64,000 nt of DNA from Rhizophagus irregularis (Eukaryota; Glomeromycota; Glomeromycetes; Glomerales; Glomeraceae). The translations under genes and the position numbers were made by a program. Of this stretch, positions 24,211-36,401 are shown one piece after another; positions within the stretch are counted from its first letter, which is position 1, and each line of letters begins with the position of its first letter. The notes below the pieces were generated by a model, which saw nothing but the letters and a program-made list of their open reading frames with translations, was not told the origin of the DNA and ran no database searches. The stretch is from assembly GCF_026210795.1 (NCBI RefSeq), contig NC_089429.1, positions 7,907,001 to 7,971,000 on the forward strand. The letters are read 5' to 3'.

Positions 24211-26310
24211 TTATCTTCCATGTTGATATTTCTGCTGGTCCGGCATTTGTATTGATCGTTGGCAAACGTGATTCACTAAATGTCTAAATGTTAAAAAAAT
24301 AATTTTTCCAGTTCTCGAAGCTCGCACTTGTTTCATACATGAAATCATCAAATGTCTGATCTCGGTATACAACCATCTTTGAAATAAATTAGAAAACACC
24401 AACGGACGTAATTCCAATCCTTGATTCAATATATATGATATTTTTTGTATTTTTGAATTAGTAAATAACCAATCGTACGAGTGAAACTTTAATAAGTCTT
24501 AAAAAAGATTTTTTTCAGTGCATCTTTCATTAAGGAGTCAACTTTATAATTAATTTTGCACTAAATCCTTTGAAATATCAAAATATTTGCAGTAGATAAC
24601 TTTGCTGAAATGGCATATTTAATTGTAATTTCTTTGATTGAAGAATCAATAATTTCATTGACTTTCTTTAACTGTTCATATTTCTAATTACATTTGATTC
24701 TTTAAGAAATACTATTAAAGATAAAATCATTGCCAGCTTTAAAATAAGTTATCTCTGTTGCATTTCTCTTCTTCGTTCAAAGTAATGCTGTAACTCTTCA
24801 ACGAAGTCTTAGTCTGGAAGTAAAGAATCCTCTGCACATTCCTTGTCCCTTGTTATGGAAATTTCAACCCATTCTTTGACAGCTGGAAGTTGTTTACTCA
24901 TATACTTGTATTTGATTCTTTATGTGCTTTTTGAGATATTATAATTAATAAATCTTTGAAAAATTATCGGAGATAATTTTCTTAATCAAACTTTTCTATA
25001 CTTAGAGTCCAGACTTTAATGAATAATTGAAATTTGGGAATAGAATTATTTAAGTATGGACTCTAATGAATACTTGAACTACAGTGTATTATAATTATTA
25101 TTTGATAAAATTTGGGTATATTTTTGTTTAATACAAATTCCTTTGAAATCTATTATTTTTAAAAACTCATTGATTTTAAATAATTTAATGAGAAGATTTA
25201 AAATTTTCAATTAATTAAATTTCTTTATTTATTTAATAGAACGTAAGTTATAAGTTTTTTATTAAATTTTTAAAGGAATTTTGTTTTTTTTGGTTATCCT
25301 CATATTCTTATATATATGTATCTAAAATATTCAGATTTCACATTCTCCACATTTTGAGCATAAAATAATAATGTCACCAATCCAGCAGTTGTTTGAAAAT
25401 AATTGTTTGTATGTTCTTTATTTACAAAATACAAGCTTCATTCGATTAAGAATTAGGGATTAATTAATTTTCCCTAATCCCTTGGTGAGAAAATTTGCTA
25501 CCATATTTGTTCTCTTTATAAAAAATTCTTTAGTGGTTCTTTCATTACAAATCGAAGATTGATGTTGTCAACTTCCAACATTTTCAATATTACTGGTTTA
25601 ATATAGTAGTATTATATTGTGTCAACTTTAAAATTAATTTGCATTAAATCCTTTTTGAAAGGTTTCTTCATCTAAGAGATCTTATTAACCATATATTATA
25701 ATTAAATCACTAGTATATAAATAAAATAGATAAATCTGGATAATAATAAATGAATAAATATCCAGTATTTACATTTATCCTTGGGTGTATCAAAATATTT
25801 CAGTAGATAACTTCGCTGGAATGGCATAATTGTAATTTCTTTGATTGAAGAATCAATAACTACATTGATTTTCTTTAACTGCTCATACTTTTAATTGCAT
25901 TTGATTCTTTAGGAAATATTATTAATGATAAAATCATTGCCAGCTTTAAAATAAGTTATCTCTGTTGCATCTCTCTTCTTCATTTAAAGTAATGTCATAA
26001 CTCTTCTTGTAATCAAGAATAATTCTATAATTGATAAATATGACTTACAGAAATTATTAATCTTTATCATCCATTTATCAATATCATAATAATAATCTTT
26101 CATCGTATTCTGGCTGTAAAGTTCCTCTGCATATTCCTTGTCCCTTTTTATGGAAATTTGGGATGGTCCTGCTGCTTTTCCATTTGAGGGCAATCTTATA
26201 TTTTCAATCCATTCTTTGATAGCTGGAAGTTGTTGTTTCATTTGATTCTTCATCAATGTGCTTTTTGAGATATTATAATGGCTATAATTAATAAATCTTT
26301 GAAAAGTCAC
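24211..26310 (-). pseudogene. Probable LINE reverse-transcriptase remnant
   Basis: The minus-strand frame at 26310-25984 reads INYSHYNISKSTLMKNQMKQ, LPAIKEWIENIRLPSNGKAA, GPSQIS. The LPSNGKAAGPSQIS segment resembles the LPNxKAPGPSGI block at the start of non-LTR reverse-transcriptase domains. The same region in the upstream duplicate (about 24900-24830) reads SKQLPAVKEWVE with the block deleted. Further along, 24429-24211 is open and contains LMISCMKQVRASRTGKIIFL. No YxDD active site was found. The family call rests on one block, so it is tentative. Confidence 0.4.
24537..25504 (+). repeat. Direct duplication, copy 1 (~1 kb)
   Basis: It starts GTCAACTTTATAATTAATTT and ends TTGGTGAGAAAATTTGCTAC. 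It aligns over its whole length with 25621-26799. Shared landmarks include GATTGAAGAATCAATAA, TAAAATCATTGCCAGCTTTA, TACTTAGAGTCCAGACTTT and CACCAATCCAGCAGTTGTTT. It lacks parts present in copy 2, including the reverse-transcriptase-like block. Confidence 0.85.
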
Positions 26311-26799
26311 CGGAGATAATTAAATTTTTTAGTTAAACTTTTCTATACTTAGAGTCCAGACTTTCAATGGATATTCGAATTCGGGAGTAAAATTATTTAA
26401 AGTATGGGCTCTAATGAATATTGAACTACAGCGTGTTATAAATATTATAAAATTATTCTTTGTTAAATTTGGATGTAATAGGTAATATTTTGTTTAATAC
26501 AAAATTCCTTTGAAATCTATGATTTTTTAAAACTCATTGATTTTAGGTAATTGAATGAGATGATTTAAATTTCAATCAATTAATTATATAATATCAATTT
26601 TTTAAAGGAATTTGGTATTTTTAGTTATCTTCATATTCTTATATAATATTATCTAAATTTTAATGTCACCAATCCAGCAGTTGTTTGAAAATAATTGTTT
26701 GTATGTTCTTTATTTACAAAATACAAACTCTATTGGATTAGGAATTAAAGAACTAATTAATTTTTTCCCTCATCTGTTGGTGAGAAAATTTGCTACCAT
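25621..26799 (+). repeat. Direct duplication, copy 2 (~1.2 kb)
   Basis: Partner of 24537-25504, separated by only about 115 bases. Relative to copy 1 it carries an extra AT-rich segment at about 25660-25790, between ATTAAATCCTTT and TATCAAAATATTT, plus about 150 bases of minus-strand coding-like sequence. Confidence 0.85.
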
Positions 26800-27054
26800 C
26801 TCATGTTTTAATTACTTTGTGAATAATAGATAAGTAATGTAGAAATACCCTATAGGATTCTGATTTATTTTTAGATGTAGTATCCCTAATCTTTCTGAGT
26901 AATAGTGATATGGTATGGTTATATTAAATGTAGGACCTTTAAAAAAATTGTATCATATAAATCGTATAATAATGATACAATTAGCTGAATTCTCAGATAT
27001 TTGTTACTATAATCTTAATTTAATTATATTTCATTTTCCTCTATGATTCGTGTT

Positions 27055-27170
27055 AATTATCTTATTATTTTTGTTTCTTTGTCTAATGAAATTATCTCGT
27101 TATCCTTGTTTCTTTGTCTAGTGAAATTATCTCATTATACTTTGTCTCTTTGTCTAATAAAATTATTATT
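27055..27170 (+). repeat. Three-copy tandem repeat, ~42 bp unit
   Basis: TTTGTTTCTTTGTCTAATGA then AATTATCTCGTTAT is repeated three times with minor changes. Confidence 0.75.
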
Positions 27171-27769
27171 TAAAATTTTAATAATTTCCGTTACTTGGGG
27201 ATAATTTTTAAATGGCAATGGTTTAATAGTTAAAACATGCCAAACTTCATATACGTATAATTTAATACATGATACAACAGTTTATTAGTGTAATCTCAAC
27301 GGAAGGAGTAATAGTGAAAGATGTCAAACTTCATAGATATCAGTAGTATTAGTTATTTATCTTAATATTATTCTAAAGCAATATTATCTTAAAGTTTGAT
27401 ACTAATTGAAGTAAAAGTCAATCATCTTATAGGTTGTTGTATCCTTTGATAGTCTCTTTCCAGAAAAGTAATCCATTTCTATCTAACACTAAATAAAATG
27501 GTGTATATCTATATCTTTTACTCTTTTAATACTTGTACTTTTTTTACATTATTCTGATATATTACACTATTATTATTATACAAGCTCTTATATTTATAAA
27601 ATATTATCTAAATTGACCAGTTTTAATGTTATTGGTCAAGTCAAAATTAATCATATTATTTTAATATAATATGACTCGGGATAATTGAATAGTGTGTTAA
27701 TTTATGTGTAGACCATATTCAATAAACAATATTAAGAGTAAATATTATAAATGCATTACTTATGTTGCT

Positions 27770-28010
27770 GATTAACTTTATGATCCACCAGAGCAATCAA
27801 TCTGTAGGATTGTATCACTATGATGAACCAATATAGTATACTGGTTGCTTTAATGATGGTATCCAGTAAGAGTTGTATACTTGTATTTGACATAGGAAGA
27901 CCAGCAATTGTAATACTTGGTGCTTTGAAACGATCATGGACAGGCTTTGATAATACATTTTCACATTGAGTAATTGGACAGGTGTTAGCTAATCGACGTC
28001 ATGTGGTTTT
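27770..28010 (-). pseudogene. Unrecognised coding-like fragment
   Basis: The minus-strand frame is open for about 75 codons and reads RRLANTCPITQCENVLSKPV, HDRFKAPSITIAGLPMSNTS, then IQLLLDTIIKATSILYWF. A TGA sits just before it, and a possible acceptor (GATTAG) could open it as an exon. The composition is protein-like in the first half. Family unknown. Confidence 0.3.
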
Positions 28011-28159
28011 ATGTCATCATGAGTATCATCATCCATATTGGTATCATCACTGTATATTCATTTGTATTATCACAGTTGTTCGATAAATACTACTAATAAT
28101 CTCTTCTCTGAATTCCCTTATTTCAGAAGTTTGATGAGTAGGTTCATTATTATTATTAT

Positions 28160-29500
28160 AAACACCTTTTTTATCTTATTTTTAAATATAAATTCTGATG
28201 AATATAAATATGATCCCATCATTATGAATGTAAAGAAGGTGGATTGGAGATAATGAAGAACTATTTCTAATTGAATGGTACTGAATTTGATACCTTGAAG
28301 TATATTCTATTTTACACTTTTGCCATTTTAATGACCTTCCATTTTTTTCAATAAACATCTCTGGTCTTTATATTATGTAATCCAAATTAGTTTTCTTAAT
28401 GTTATTTGTTAGATTAAAATTATCAAAGCATTTATAATTCTGGATAAATTAAAGATGGCCTCTTAATGGATATGTAAACTATATGCTTAATAAGTAAGAT
28501 TAAAAAATGAATTTTTTAAATATTACTACTGTGAAATAATTAATTTATTGCAAATTATAACAAATGGAATAAAGCTACATTTAGTAAAATCATGATCAGT
28601 AATAATATATCTCTATAATGTCCATAACTTAGGTTTATCATGCTGCAGCCGCATCAGCACGAAATTTTTCTTTTTCTAATTCATCTTCTAAGGGAGTTAT
28701 AACTTCATAATCAAAAAGCATCATTTAATAATGGTGAATCAATATTCCTCCATTGTTTCATAAACTAATAATATTAAACACCTTTTCTACTTTATTTTCA
28801 GATATAAAATCCGATGAAAAGGAAACTGATTTCATTCATCAGAAGTGGAAAGAAGGTGTTTACTGGTCTTTTAACAATACTTGTATCTGTGGTACTGAAT
28901 TGATTTATTTCTTTTTACAAATCAAAAACATTTGATTTTTTAAAATTAACTATCTATTATTTAAAGTATTTATGATTTAGACTAGTTAACTTCATGATCC
29001 ATCAGAATAATTATCTTGTAGACTATGGTGAATCAATATTATGTAGATTTTTGCATCTATATGAATAGTTGTTCTATAAATATTACTGCAATGATTGACA
29101 ATCCATATCATCTGCATAATCTGTGCATGATAATGTTCTGTTTCTCGTGCCATGGTATCAACATTGTATCCTAATGTAGATTTCCATCATTTCATATGAA
29201 TTCGTGAAAAACTTTTCTAAACTTCCAATGAATTCATAACATTGATCGATATCAATATTATATTTTCTCCATATTAGTGATGAAATTGTTTATGCAATCA
29301 TACTAATCCCTTAACTATTAATATTAAACACCTTTTTTTCCTTATATTCTGATATAAAATCCGATGAAAATGTGACCGATTTCATTCATTAGAAGTATCA
29401 GAAGTGGAAATAAGGTGATTACTGGTCTATTGACAATACTTGTATCAAGAATCATGTGGTACTGGAATTTGATGTAATTTCTTTTTTACAGGACTATATT
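28160..29500 (+). repeat. Three diverged copies of a gene-derived segment
   Basis: Segments near 28160-28320, 28772-28935 and 29318-29500 share AATATTAAACACCTTTT, a T-rich stretch, GATATAAAATCCGATGAAAA, TTTCATTCAT, GAAGTGGAAA, TTACTGGTCT and a TGGTACTGAATTTGAT end. The middle copy is open as DIKSDEKETDFIHQKWKEGV after a TTTTCAG that looks like a splice acceptor. The others carry stops or indels. The segments between also share GATCCA(C/T)CAGA(G/A)AAT-type strings, so the duplicated unit is longer (~550 bp). Confidence 0.6.
28638..28717 (-). pseudogene. Coiled-coil-like coding fragment
   Basis: The minus-strand frame reads DYEVITPLEDELEKEKFRAD then AAAA and stops. The charged, alanine-rich composition is clearly protein-like and suggests a coiled-coil C-terminus or a broken piece of one. 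It sits inside the repeated region and has no start. Confidence 0.35.
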
Positions 29501-29529
29501 ATTTTCAATACTTTTATTTACGGTATTTA

Positions 29530-31140
29530 AATGTTCCATAAACAAAATTATTTTCCATACTATTGATGGCCATCCATAAATTATAGTGTTGACAGTTGTT
29601 CTATATTACTAATCCCTTCTCTGAATACTCATATAGTAATTCTATAAGCATCCAAAATTGGATTGTTTTACAGTTTAACTATTATAATTAAACATTTTTT
29701 TTTTATATATGCTACGCTTCTTGTGATAAATAGCTTTAAAAGGTTAAAAAATATTAAGTTTAATTAACATTATAGATTATCATTTGAATTTAGAAGAAAA
29801 AAGGGAGGAAAAGAAAAGAGGCTCAATAGTTTCATCAAATTCCAAATCATTTATATTTAAATAATTTTATAAAAATAAACATCAAAGCCCCATTATGTCA
29901 TACAATTATTAATTATTCCAATTAAAAAAACATCCAGAAATTTAGTCAAATATAATATCAAAGCCAGAATTACAGTACAGAAAGCCACAATTCACAGCCA
30001 AAACTTAGCACCAATAAAATTCTTTATCATAAAAAAATTTAATCTATTATCATGATAATCATTTTTTTTATATACAGTATATTAACTATATTTATACATA
30101 CATATATATTAATTTTTATAATTAATTTATCACTATTTCTGTTATATTTTCTTTAATATTCAAATAATGAAATATAAATTATTTTGAAATAACGGATATC
30201 GATAAAACAAATTTCCTGTTTTATGTGAAACAGATCAAATATTATGTAGCTGGTTAGCTTTAGTATGAATGCATGTCATAAAAGAATTACAAAATTAATA
30301 TAAAAATTTCCGGCAAACGAAAATATGAAAACATAAAGTTAAAATATAATCCGTACAATTATTGATGAAAAATTTATACAGGGAAGTATAAAATGGGAAG
30401 TAATTTATTCATCAACTTGTAATAAATATAAATTTGAAACGAAATTTATAGTTGTTGTATATTAAAGATCGTGTTATGTACGCCAAGTTGCTTAACAATC
30501 AGTAACCCGAGACTGAAAGCATTACCGCTATTAGACTTAGATAATTAATACGTAATGTTACTGTGTCTGCGGTTATAAACTACATTCGTGTTTACTATAT
30601 CATATTAATTAACCTATCGTTCACGAAATAAAAGTTGTACCGCTGCGGCGCTGCCTATTGTACAACAAATTTCAATTCTTAATAACCGAAAACGTAAATT
30701 GTAGAGATAACGTAAAAAAAATTAAAAAATAAATATTTTAGCATATGTTACTTAGTATACAGGTATCAACACCACGAATTGACACCAATACAAAACCTTT
30801 TTGATGGCGCACAGCATCGATAATATCATCATTTCCATTTCAAACTATTTTAATATCAAAAAGATGTATATATTTTCAAACAGAACAGATAATATAATAA
30901 ATATAAAGTTCTTTTTAAAGTGCTTTAAGCTTACAGAATCAGCCATTCAGGGTAATAATACGGAGCTTGTTGATAAATCGATAATATTTTCAACTTCTAA
31001 TTCATTATCATTCGCTCCTTCTAAGTTAACCAATTGGTTAACAAAAAAAAATGATCACGTGCCTGAGTCTTTGAGGAGAATTTTTTTTTATAAGGACAAT
31101 ATAAAGTGTAACATTTTAACCAAATAATTTTATTTATTTA
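29530..31140. other. Non-coding AT-rich stretch
   Basis: No recognised gene. A 108-codon frame on the plus strand (30801-31127) has no identifiable domain. Confidence 0.45.
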
Positions 31141-31194
31141 TTATTGATTAAATATGCAAAAAAAATAATTCAAAAGGTTTAAATACCAAATTAA

Positions 31195-31880
31195 AATTAT
31201 ACAGATTCTTAAAAGGCTTAACACTTAAGAAAGCCATTCAATCAAAATATTAAAAAGCCATAAAAACATTAGGCAAAAAAGCCATTAGCCAAATCAAAAT
31301 GTCTTAGTATTTGATGAAAATGGCTCGTATTTGACAAAAAAAGCTTAACAGAAGACTTTATATTGTATATATATACTGTAAATAGATAATAATTGAAATT
31401 TAAAGTTATAACATTTTTAACCAATAAATAATTTAATATTAGATAATATTTATTTATTATTAATTAAATATGTAAAAAAAAATAATGCAAAAGGTTAAAT
31501 ATGCAAAAAAAATTAATGAAATACTAACATTAAAATTATATTAATTCTTAATGGGCTTAGCACTTAAAAAAGCCACAAATCAAAATATTTAATAAAAAAG
31601 CCATAATTTAAATATTTAGTAACAAAAAGCCACTATTAGTTATTAAGTACTTAACAAAAAAGTCATTAGTTAAATATTAAACAAAAAAGCCATTAATCAA
31701 ACATTTAGAAATAAAGCCATTAGTTAAACACTTAATAAAGAAACCATTAATTAAATATTAACGAAAAAGCCATTAGCCAAATCAGCCTAAAATCAGTATT
31801 TTAATTGTATTGATATTTACAGTTAACAAAATGGCTTGGTATTTGACAAAAATGACTTGAAATATAACAAAAAAAGCTTC
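31195..31880 (+). repeat. AAAAAAGCCATTA minisatellite array
   Basis: Units of roughly 25-30 bp built on AAAAAAGCCATTAATCAAAT recur about ten times with heavy variation. A longer unit including TATGCAAAAAAAATAAT and TTAAAAGGCTTAACACTTAA (31155-31235) is repeated at about 31465-31590. No coding potential was seen. Confidence 0.75.
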
Positions 31881-32315
31881 TTTAAATTCAATTATTATTA
31901 ATTCATGATTCGCCGATCAACCCGATCATGGGATGTGGCTATGTAATAAAACAACAATCTGACGTTGCCCACTACTAAAAATTTTGAAACAAAAATATAA
32001 AATTATGAAAAAACCACTTCAAATAAAGCGTGTGGATATGGTGTTGTACTTACAAAAAGGAAGTGGCTGGAAATCATGTTTCCTAACGCTAATGGCAATT
32101 TTCCAAATTTAATTAATTTAATTAGTAATTGGTCCATAACGCTAATCATTTTGTGCTACTGATCGGCAAATCACGAGATATAATAAGGTAACATTTTAAC
32201 CGATAATATAAAAATATTTATTACAAAAAAATTTCAATAATGTATACTATTTTGGGATTTATTGAAGTACGATCGATATTTAGTTGGCCAGTGACGTTTA
32301 CATTTTAATTTCATT

Positions 32316-33254
32316 GTGGATCTTTTACTATGACATATGACGACATACAAAAGTAAACGTAAAATTTTCATTGAAAAAAATTTCGGAATTCCGCGATACA
32401 ACTTCTGAAATTCTTTTTTTTTAAAAAAAAATCGGCAATATTTTTTCTTTTGAGAAAAGAGAAAAAAAGATACATTTTTCATATGATTCATTTAGGTTAT
32501 TTGGGCTAATTTTTTTTTTTTATTTAAAAAAAAAAATTTATTTAAACAACAAAAGATGACTAATTCCGAAAAACGCCAATATGCATTTATTGGAATTTTC
32601 GATTTTAACAATCCTTTAAGAAAATATTATTAGTAGATTGTAATTTTGAACTAGCTAAAATCGATAAAAAATAAAGATTTTTCAAAGTTCCCATGACACC
32701 TTTCTTTTGTGTGAAAAAAAAATTGTAGAACTATTCAATACATTTCTTGGCATGTTTAAGTTTAAATGACATAATTGTTTATTTCTAATTCTGTAAATTG
32801 ATTTAAAAAAAAAAATTTCATATATTTTTATAATAACGACACAAAAATGGGTTTTTTGACCCTTATTCTTTGTCTTTTTGTAGAATTTCATTATTCTATT
32901 AGTTGCATATCATACGATTATGACGATCCCCTTGTTTTCTTTTTATGGATTGCATAATTCCTTTTTAGAAGCCTAGAATAAACATATGGAATCTCATTGC
33001 CTTTGGTCGTTAAAAACCCAAAAGGGTAATAGAAAATTTAACAATCCGGCCTGCATTAAGATTTTTTTTGATCTGCATCATTATTAATGATCTTGCCCAG
33101 AATTAAAAAAAGGGGGATGATCTTCATATTTATTTATCAAATATATATGCAATTTAGGTTTTGGGGGCAAAATTTTACAATATATTATATATATTAACGT
33201 AATATATATCTGTATCACAATATGGTTTATTGCATTTAAAACAAAGAACTTTGT
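32316..33254. repeat. Dispersed ~0.95 kb repeat, copy 2
   Basis: Partner of 1-962. It begins TGGATCTTTTACTATGACAT after TTAATTTCATTG and ends near ACAAAGAACTTTG. The left boundary is visible only in this copy, and no terminal inverted repeat or target duplication is evident. Confidence 0.75.
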
Positions 33255-33454
33255 TTCAATATTAAAAATTTTTTTTCTTTCATCACGTGAGATTTTTACG
33301 TGAAATTTTATTTACTGATGATAATTCGAGATGGTAATCATGAGACAAAATTATCTAAAATATTACTAAAAATATTAAAGAATAAAAATATTATATATAA
33401 AAATATTATATACTATATATAAAAAAATTTAAAAATCATAAATATTTTCTATAT

Positions 33455-33560
33455 AATTAAATGGGATTTTGAGATTGGGATTTGGATTTTGGATGGGATG
33501 GGTTTGGGATTTGGGACTGATATGGGATTGGAATGGAATGGGATTTTAAATGGGTTGCAA
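33455..33560 (+). repeat. G-rich minisatellite (GGGATTTGGGAT type)
   Basis: Degenerate TGGGATT / GGGATTTGGATTT units with strong strand asymmetry end in AATGGGTTGCAAGTA. The array at 34231-34396 is followed by a similar ATGGGTGGCAAGTA, so the two belong to one dispersed family. Confidence 0.75.
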
Positions 33561-34230
33561 GTATACTCCAGACTATGATACTTATGAAGAAGATTGGAAG
33601 ATATATTTTACCATTCTTTTTGAAGCATCCAAATGTCATAATTGTTTACAACATCGGAAGAGGCCAAAGAACAAGAACGACGACTCAAACTGAATTGCTG
33701 AAAGCCGCAATTTAATAAAAAAATACGAAAGACGTCAACATCAAATTCACGAACTGACTGTTAACATTTTTTTATTGAGAACATTCGTAAAATCGATTTG
33801 ACAATTTTGTTTTTCTCGCATGAAATTCATACCGCGTTCGTTTATATGACTATTTAATTTTACAGAGATCAGATTCAGCTTACAGTATTTCACCGACAGT
33901 CAACTTACTTACTGACAGAATTCACCGATTTCACAAATTATTAAACTGATTTTTCTTAATAATAATATTTTTTATAACTAATTTTAATGTTAAGAGTATC
34001 ATTTCAAAACATTAAGTATTTCGGTTTTTTTTATTAGAATAAATACATTATGCAATTAGTGCTTATAAACAATTTTATGATATGATATTATACGTTATAC
34101 GTTATGGAACTCGATAGATCATTGTAATTAGTTTTTTTATTTTTTATTTATTTATTGCTTTATAAAATTGTTTAGTATAACAAAAAAATTATTGTAGTAA
34201 AAAATATTTATTTTTATAATAAAAAAAAAA

Positions 34231-34396
34231 TCAAATTAATGGGATATGGGATATGGATATGGGATATGGGATATGGGGATATGGGATATTGGATATGGGA
34301 TATGGGATATGGGATTGGAATTTTGGAATGGGATTATGGGATATGGGATGGGATGATAGGATATGGGATGGGATATGGGATTTCCCAATCCCATTA
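34231..34396 (+). repeat. GGGATAT minisatellite
   Basis: About twenty units of ATGGGAT / ATGGGATATGG occupy the segment. Four runs of GGG occur on one strand repeatedly. Translations in all frames are periodic artefacts. Confidence 0.9.
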
Positions 34397-34970
34397 ATAT
34401 GGGTGGCAAGTAGGAAGTGGATTCCATCCAAATTGGCTGTTTTAATCAGGACATGCAAGATTTTTCCTGTTATATATATTTTTTAATTTTAGACGCTTAA
34501 ATAATATCTTAAATAATTTAGTAAATCAATGGTGATGCTGCGGGAAGTCTGAAAACATTCCACTACGTTTGATGACGTCATGTCCGTTATTCTGCCCATC
34601 ATTATTCTGTTATGTTCCTTAGATAACAGACACCACTTCGGACTTAATAACGGTTTTCAGTCTTTATCTGAAAATAATTTTGTTAAGTGACGCCTTCCGA
34701 GCTAGCGAAAATTAAGAGTACAAGTTTTATTGTGTCACCGATCAAAGTGACATCAATTTTTTATATATTAATATAATTGCGCAAGTTGTTAATTAATAAA
34801 AAGTTAGTGTATAATACTAAAATTTTTGCTATTTTATAGTAGTAGTATATACTATATACTGTACTTAATTATAAAGTACATCACTAACGTTCAATTAATT
34901 ACAAATTTTTTCATTGGAAAAATCTTTTTCAACCTATCGAAATATGCAAACAAATCAAACAATAAATTTC

Positions 34971-35160
34971 ATCTACTGCGCTCGTTAAAAAAGAGCAAAA
35001 AAAAAAAAATACAGAACTCCGAAATATTATCCAAAAACAATTAGAATAGTAGTACATAATTTGTAAAAAGAAATCGCCTTTGTCTATTGCGCTCGTTAGA
35101 AAAGAGCAAAAAAAAAAAATACGGAACTCCGAAATATTTATCCCAAAACAATTAATTCTT
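34971..35160 (+). repeat. Two-copy tandem repeat, ~113 bp unit
   Basis: CTA(C/T)TGCGCTCGTTA(A/G)AAAAGAGC, an A-tract, then TAC(A/G)GAACTCCGAAATATT and CAAAACAATTA occur twice. A third, diverged copy lies at 61068-61125 (TACGCCCGTTAGAATATAAT then GGAACTCCGAAATATTTAT). Confidence 0.85.
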
Positions 35161-35599
35161 TGATGGTTAATCATTACTTTAATGCAAATTATTGTATGCT
35201 ACGCCATGAATATACACAGCTAAAAAAATGTCGATCAGCGATCCATTATCATATTTGGCATCTCAAAGAATTTTTAATCATTTACATATTATAGGTTTTG
35301 AACATATGACCAATAAACCTTATCAAAAAACTCAGGAGTACATACAGATATTACCGAAATGCTTATTATAGGTAAAAAAGCAACGCATTGCTTTTTTTTT
35401 TATTTACTTATACAAGAAAAACTATTTATTCTTTTTTTTTTTGAGATATTTCAGATAAGATTGTAAGGATATATAAATAAATTTTATGTATATTATTTAT
35501 CAGAGTTTTTTTTAAAGAAAATAATATACAATTTTTTCAAAAAAAAAACGAATAATATATTTTTAAAATAAAAACTAAAAAAAAATACGATTTCCTAAA

Positions 35600-35725
35600 G
35601 TAGAATACAATAGCAATCTTAAAGTTAGCAGATCTTAAATATACAGGGCCTAGCTCACCAAAAAGAATGCAGATAGAACAATCATCTGATATGCAACTCT
35701 TACGAATAATGAATTGTAAAAGGAA
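35600..35725 (+). repeat. Dispersed repeat shared with 61421-61535
   Basis: AGAATACAATAGCAATCTTA, AGTTAGCAGATCTTAAATAT, ACAGGGCCTAGCTCA and AATAGAACA-like strings align with 61421-61535. Together with the ~113-bp repeat it suggests both loci carry pieces of one larger duplicated unit. Confidence 0.6.
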
Positions 35726-36216
35726 AAATCATGAAAGCGATTAGAAAATTTTTTAACATATGTTGAAACATGTGCATACAAAGGAAACATGTCGCATATA
35801 ATGATATAACATATTCAATGGTTAACTGCATAATATAATTGGGTTGGAAACTTCTATGCATGTTGGCGTTCTAGATTTGGGATCCAGTCTCTTTTTTTAG
35901 AAATTTTTTATACAACAAATTCAACAAATTTGGACAAGTTATTATATTTTTTGATATTTTTTTCGTTCCTGATTTATTTCGTGAAAAAAAAAGAATTTTG
36001 GCATTTTTTTTTTATGTAAACAAAACGTATGTACGTATGCTTATTCCATATATGTATATTCAATAATCAGCAAATAGTCAATAAAATATGTGTATGCCAA
36101 ATAAAAAAAAAAATTTTCGCTAAGGATAATGTTTCATTTTTACGGAATATTCTGGATATTCTGATCCGAACAATGATATTTATTAACTCTATATGGTAAA
36201 CAAAATATAAACATTA

Positions 36217-36231
36217 AATATAAATAGGGTG
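36217..36231 (+). promoter_or_regulatory. TATA-like box of the NmrA-like gene
   Basis: AATATAAATAGGGTG lies about 170 bases upstream of the ATG at 36402. An AT-rich leader with repeated TATCTAAAATT strings lies between. Confidence 0.4.
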
Positions 36232-36401
36232 GATTTTGACGAAAAGGAACTATTAAATATTGTTAACTTCTCACTTAGTATCTAAAATTCACATAATATT
36301 TAAAATTTATCAATACTCTTTCACTATATATGGTATTGATAAATATCTCTCAAATAATATCTAAAATTTATAAACCTTTTTAAATAAAAAACTGTCTCAT
36401 T

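Noticed and set aside
30801-31127. 108-codon plus-strand frame starting MMAHSIDN
   Set aside because: It has a normal ATG and length, but no recognisable motif, no promoter-like or splice context and AT-driven composition. It could be real and would need transcript evidence.
33533-33715. 60-codon plus-strand frame after the G-rich minisatellite
   Set aside because: It begins inside the repeat. A short coiled-coil-like piece (EEAKEQERRLKLN) exists in another frame but is too small to support a gene.
34231-34486. Overlapping open frames of 63-77 codons on both strands
   Set aside because: They are translations of the GGGATAT minisatellite (HIPYPISHIP and GYGIWDMGYG repeats), not genes.
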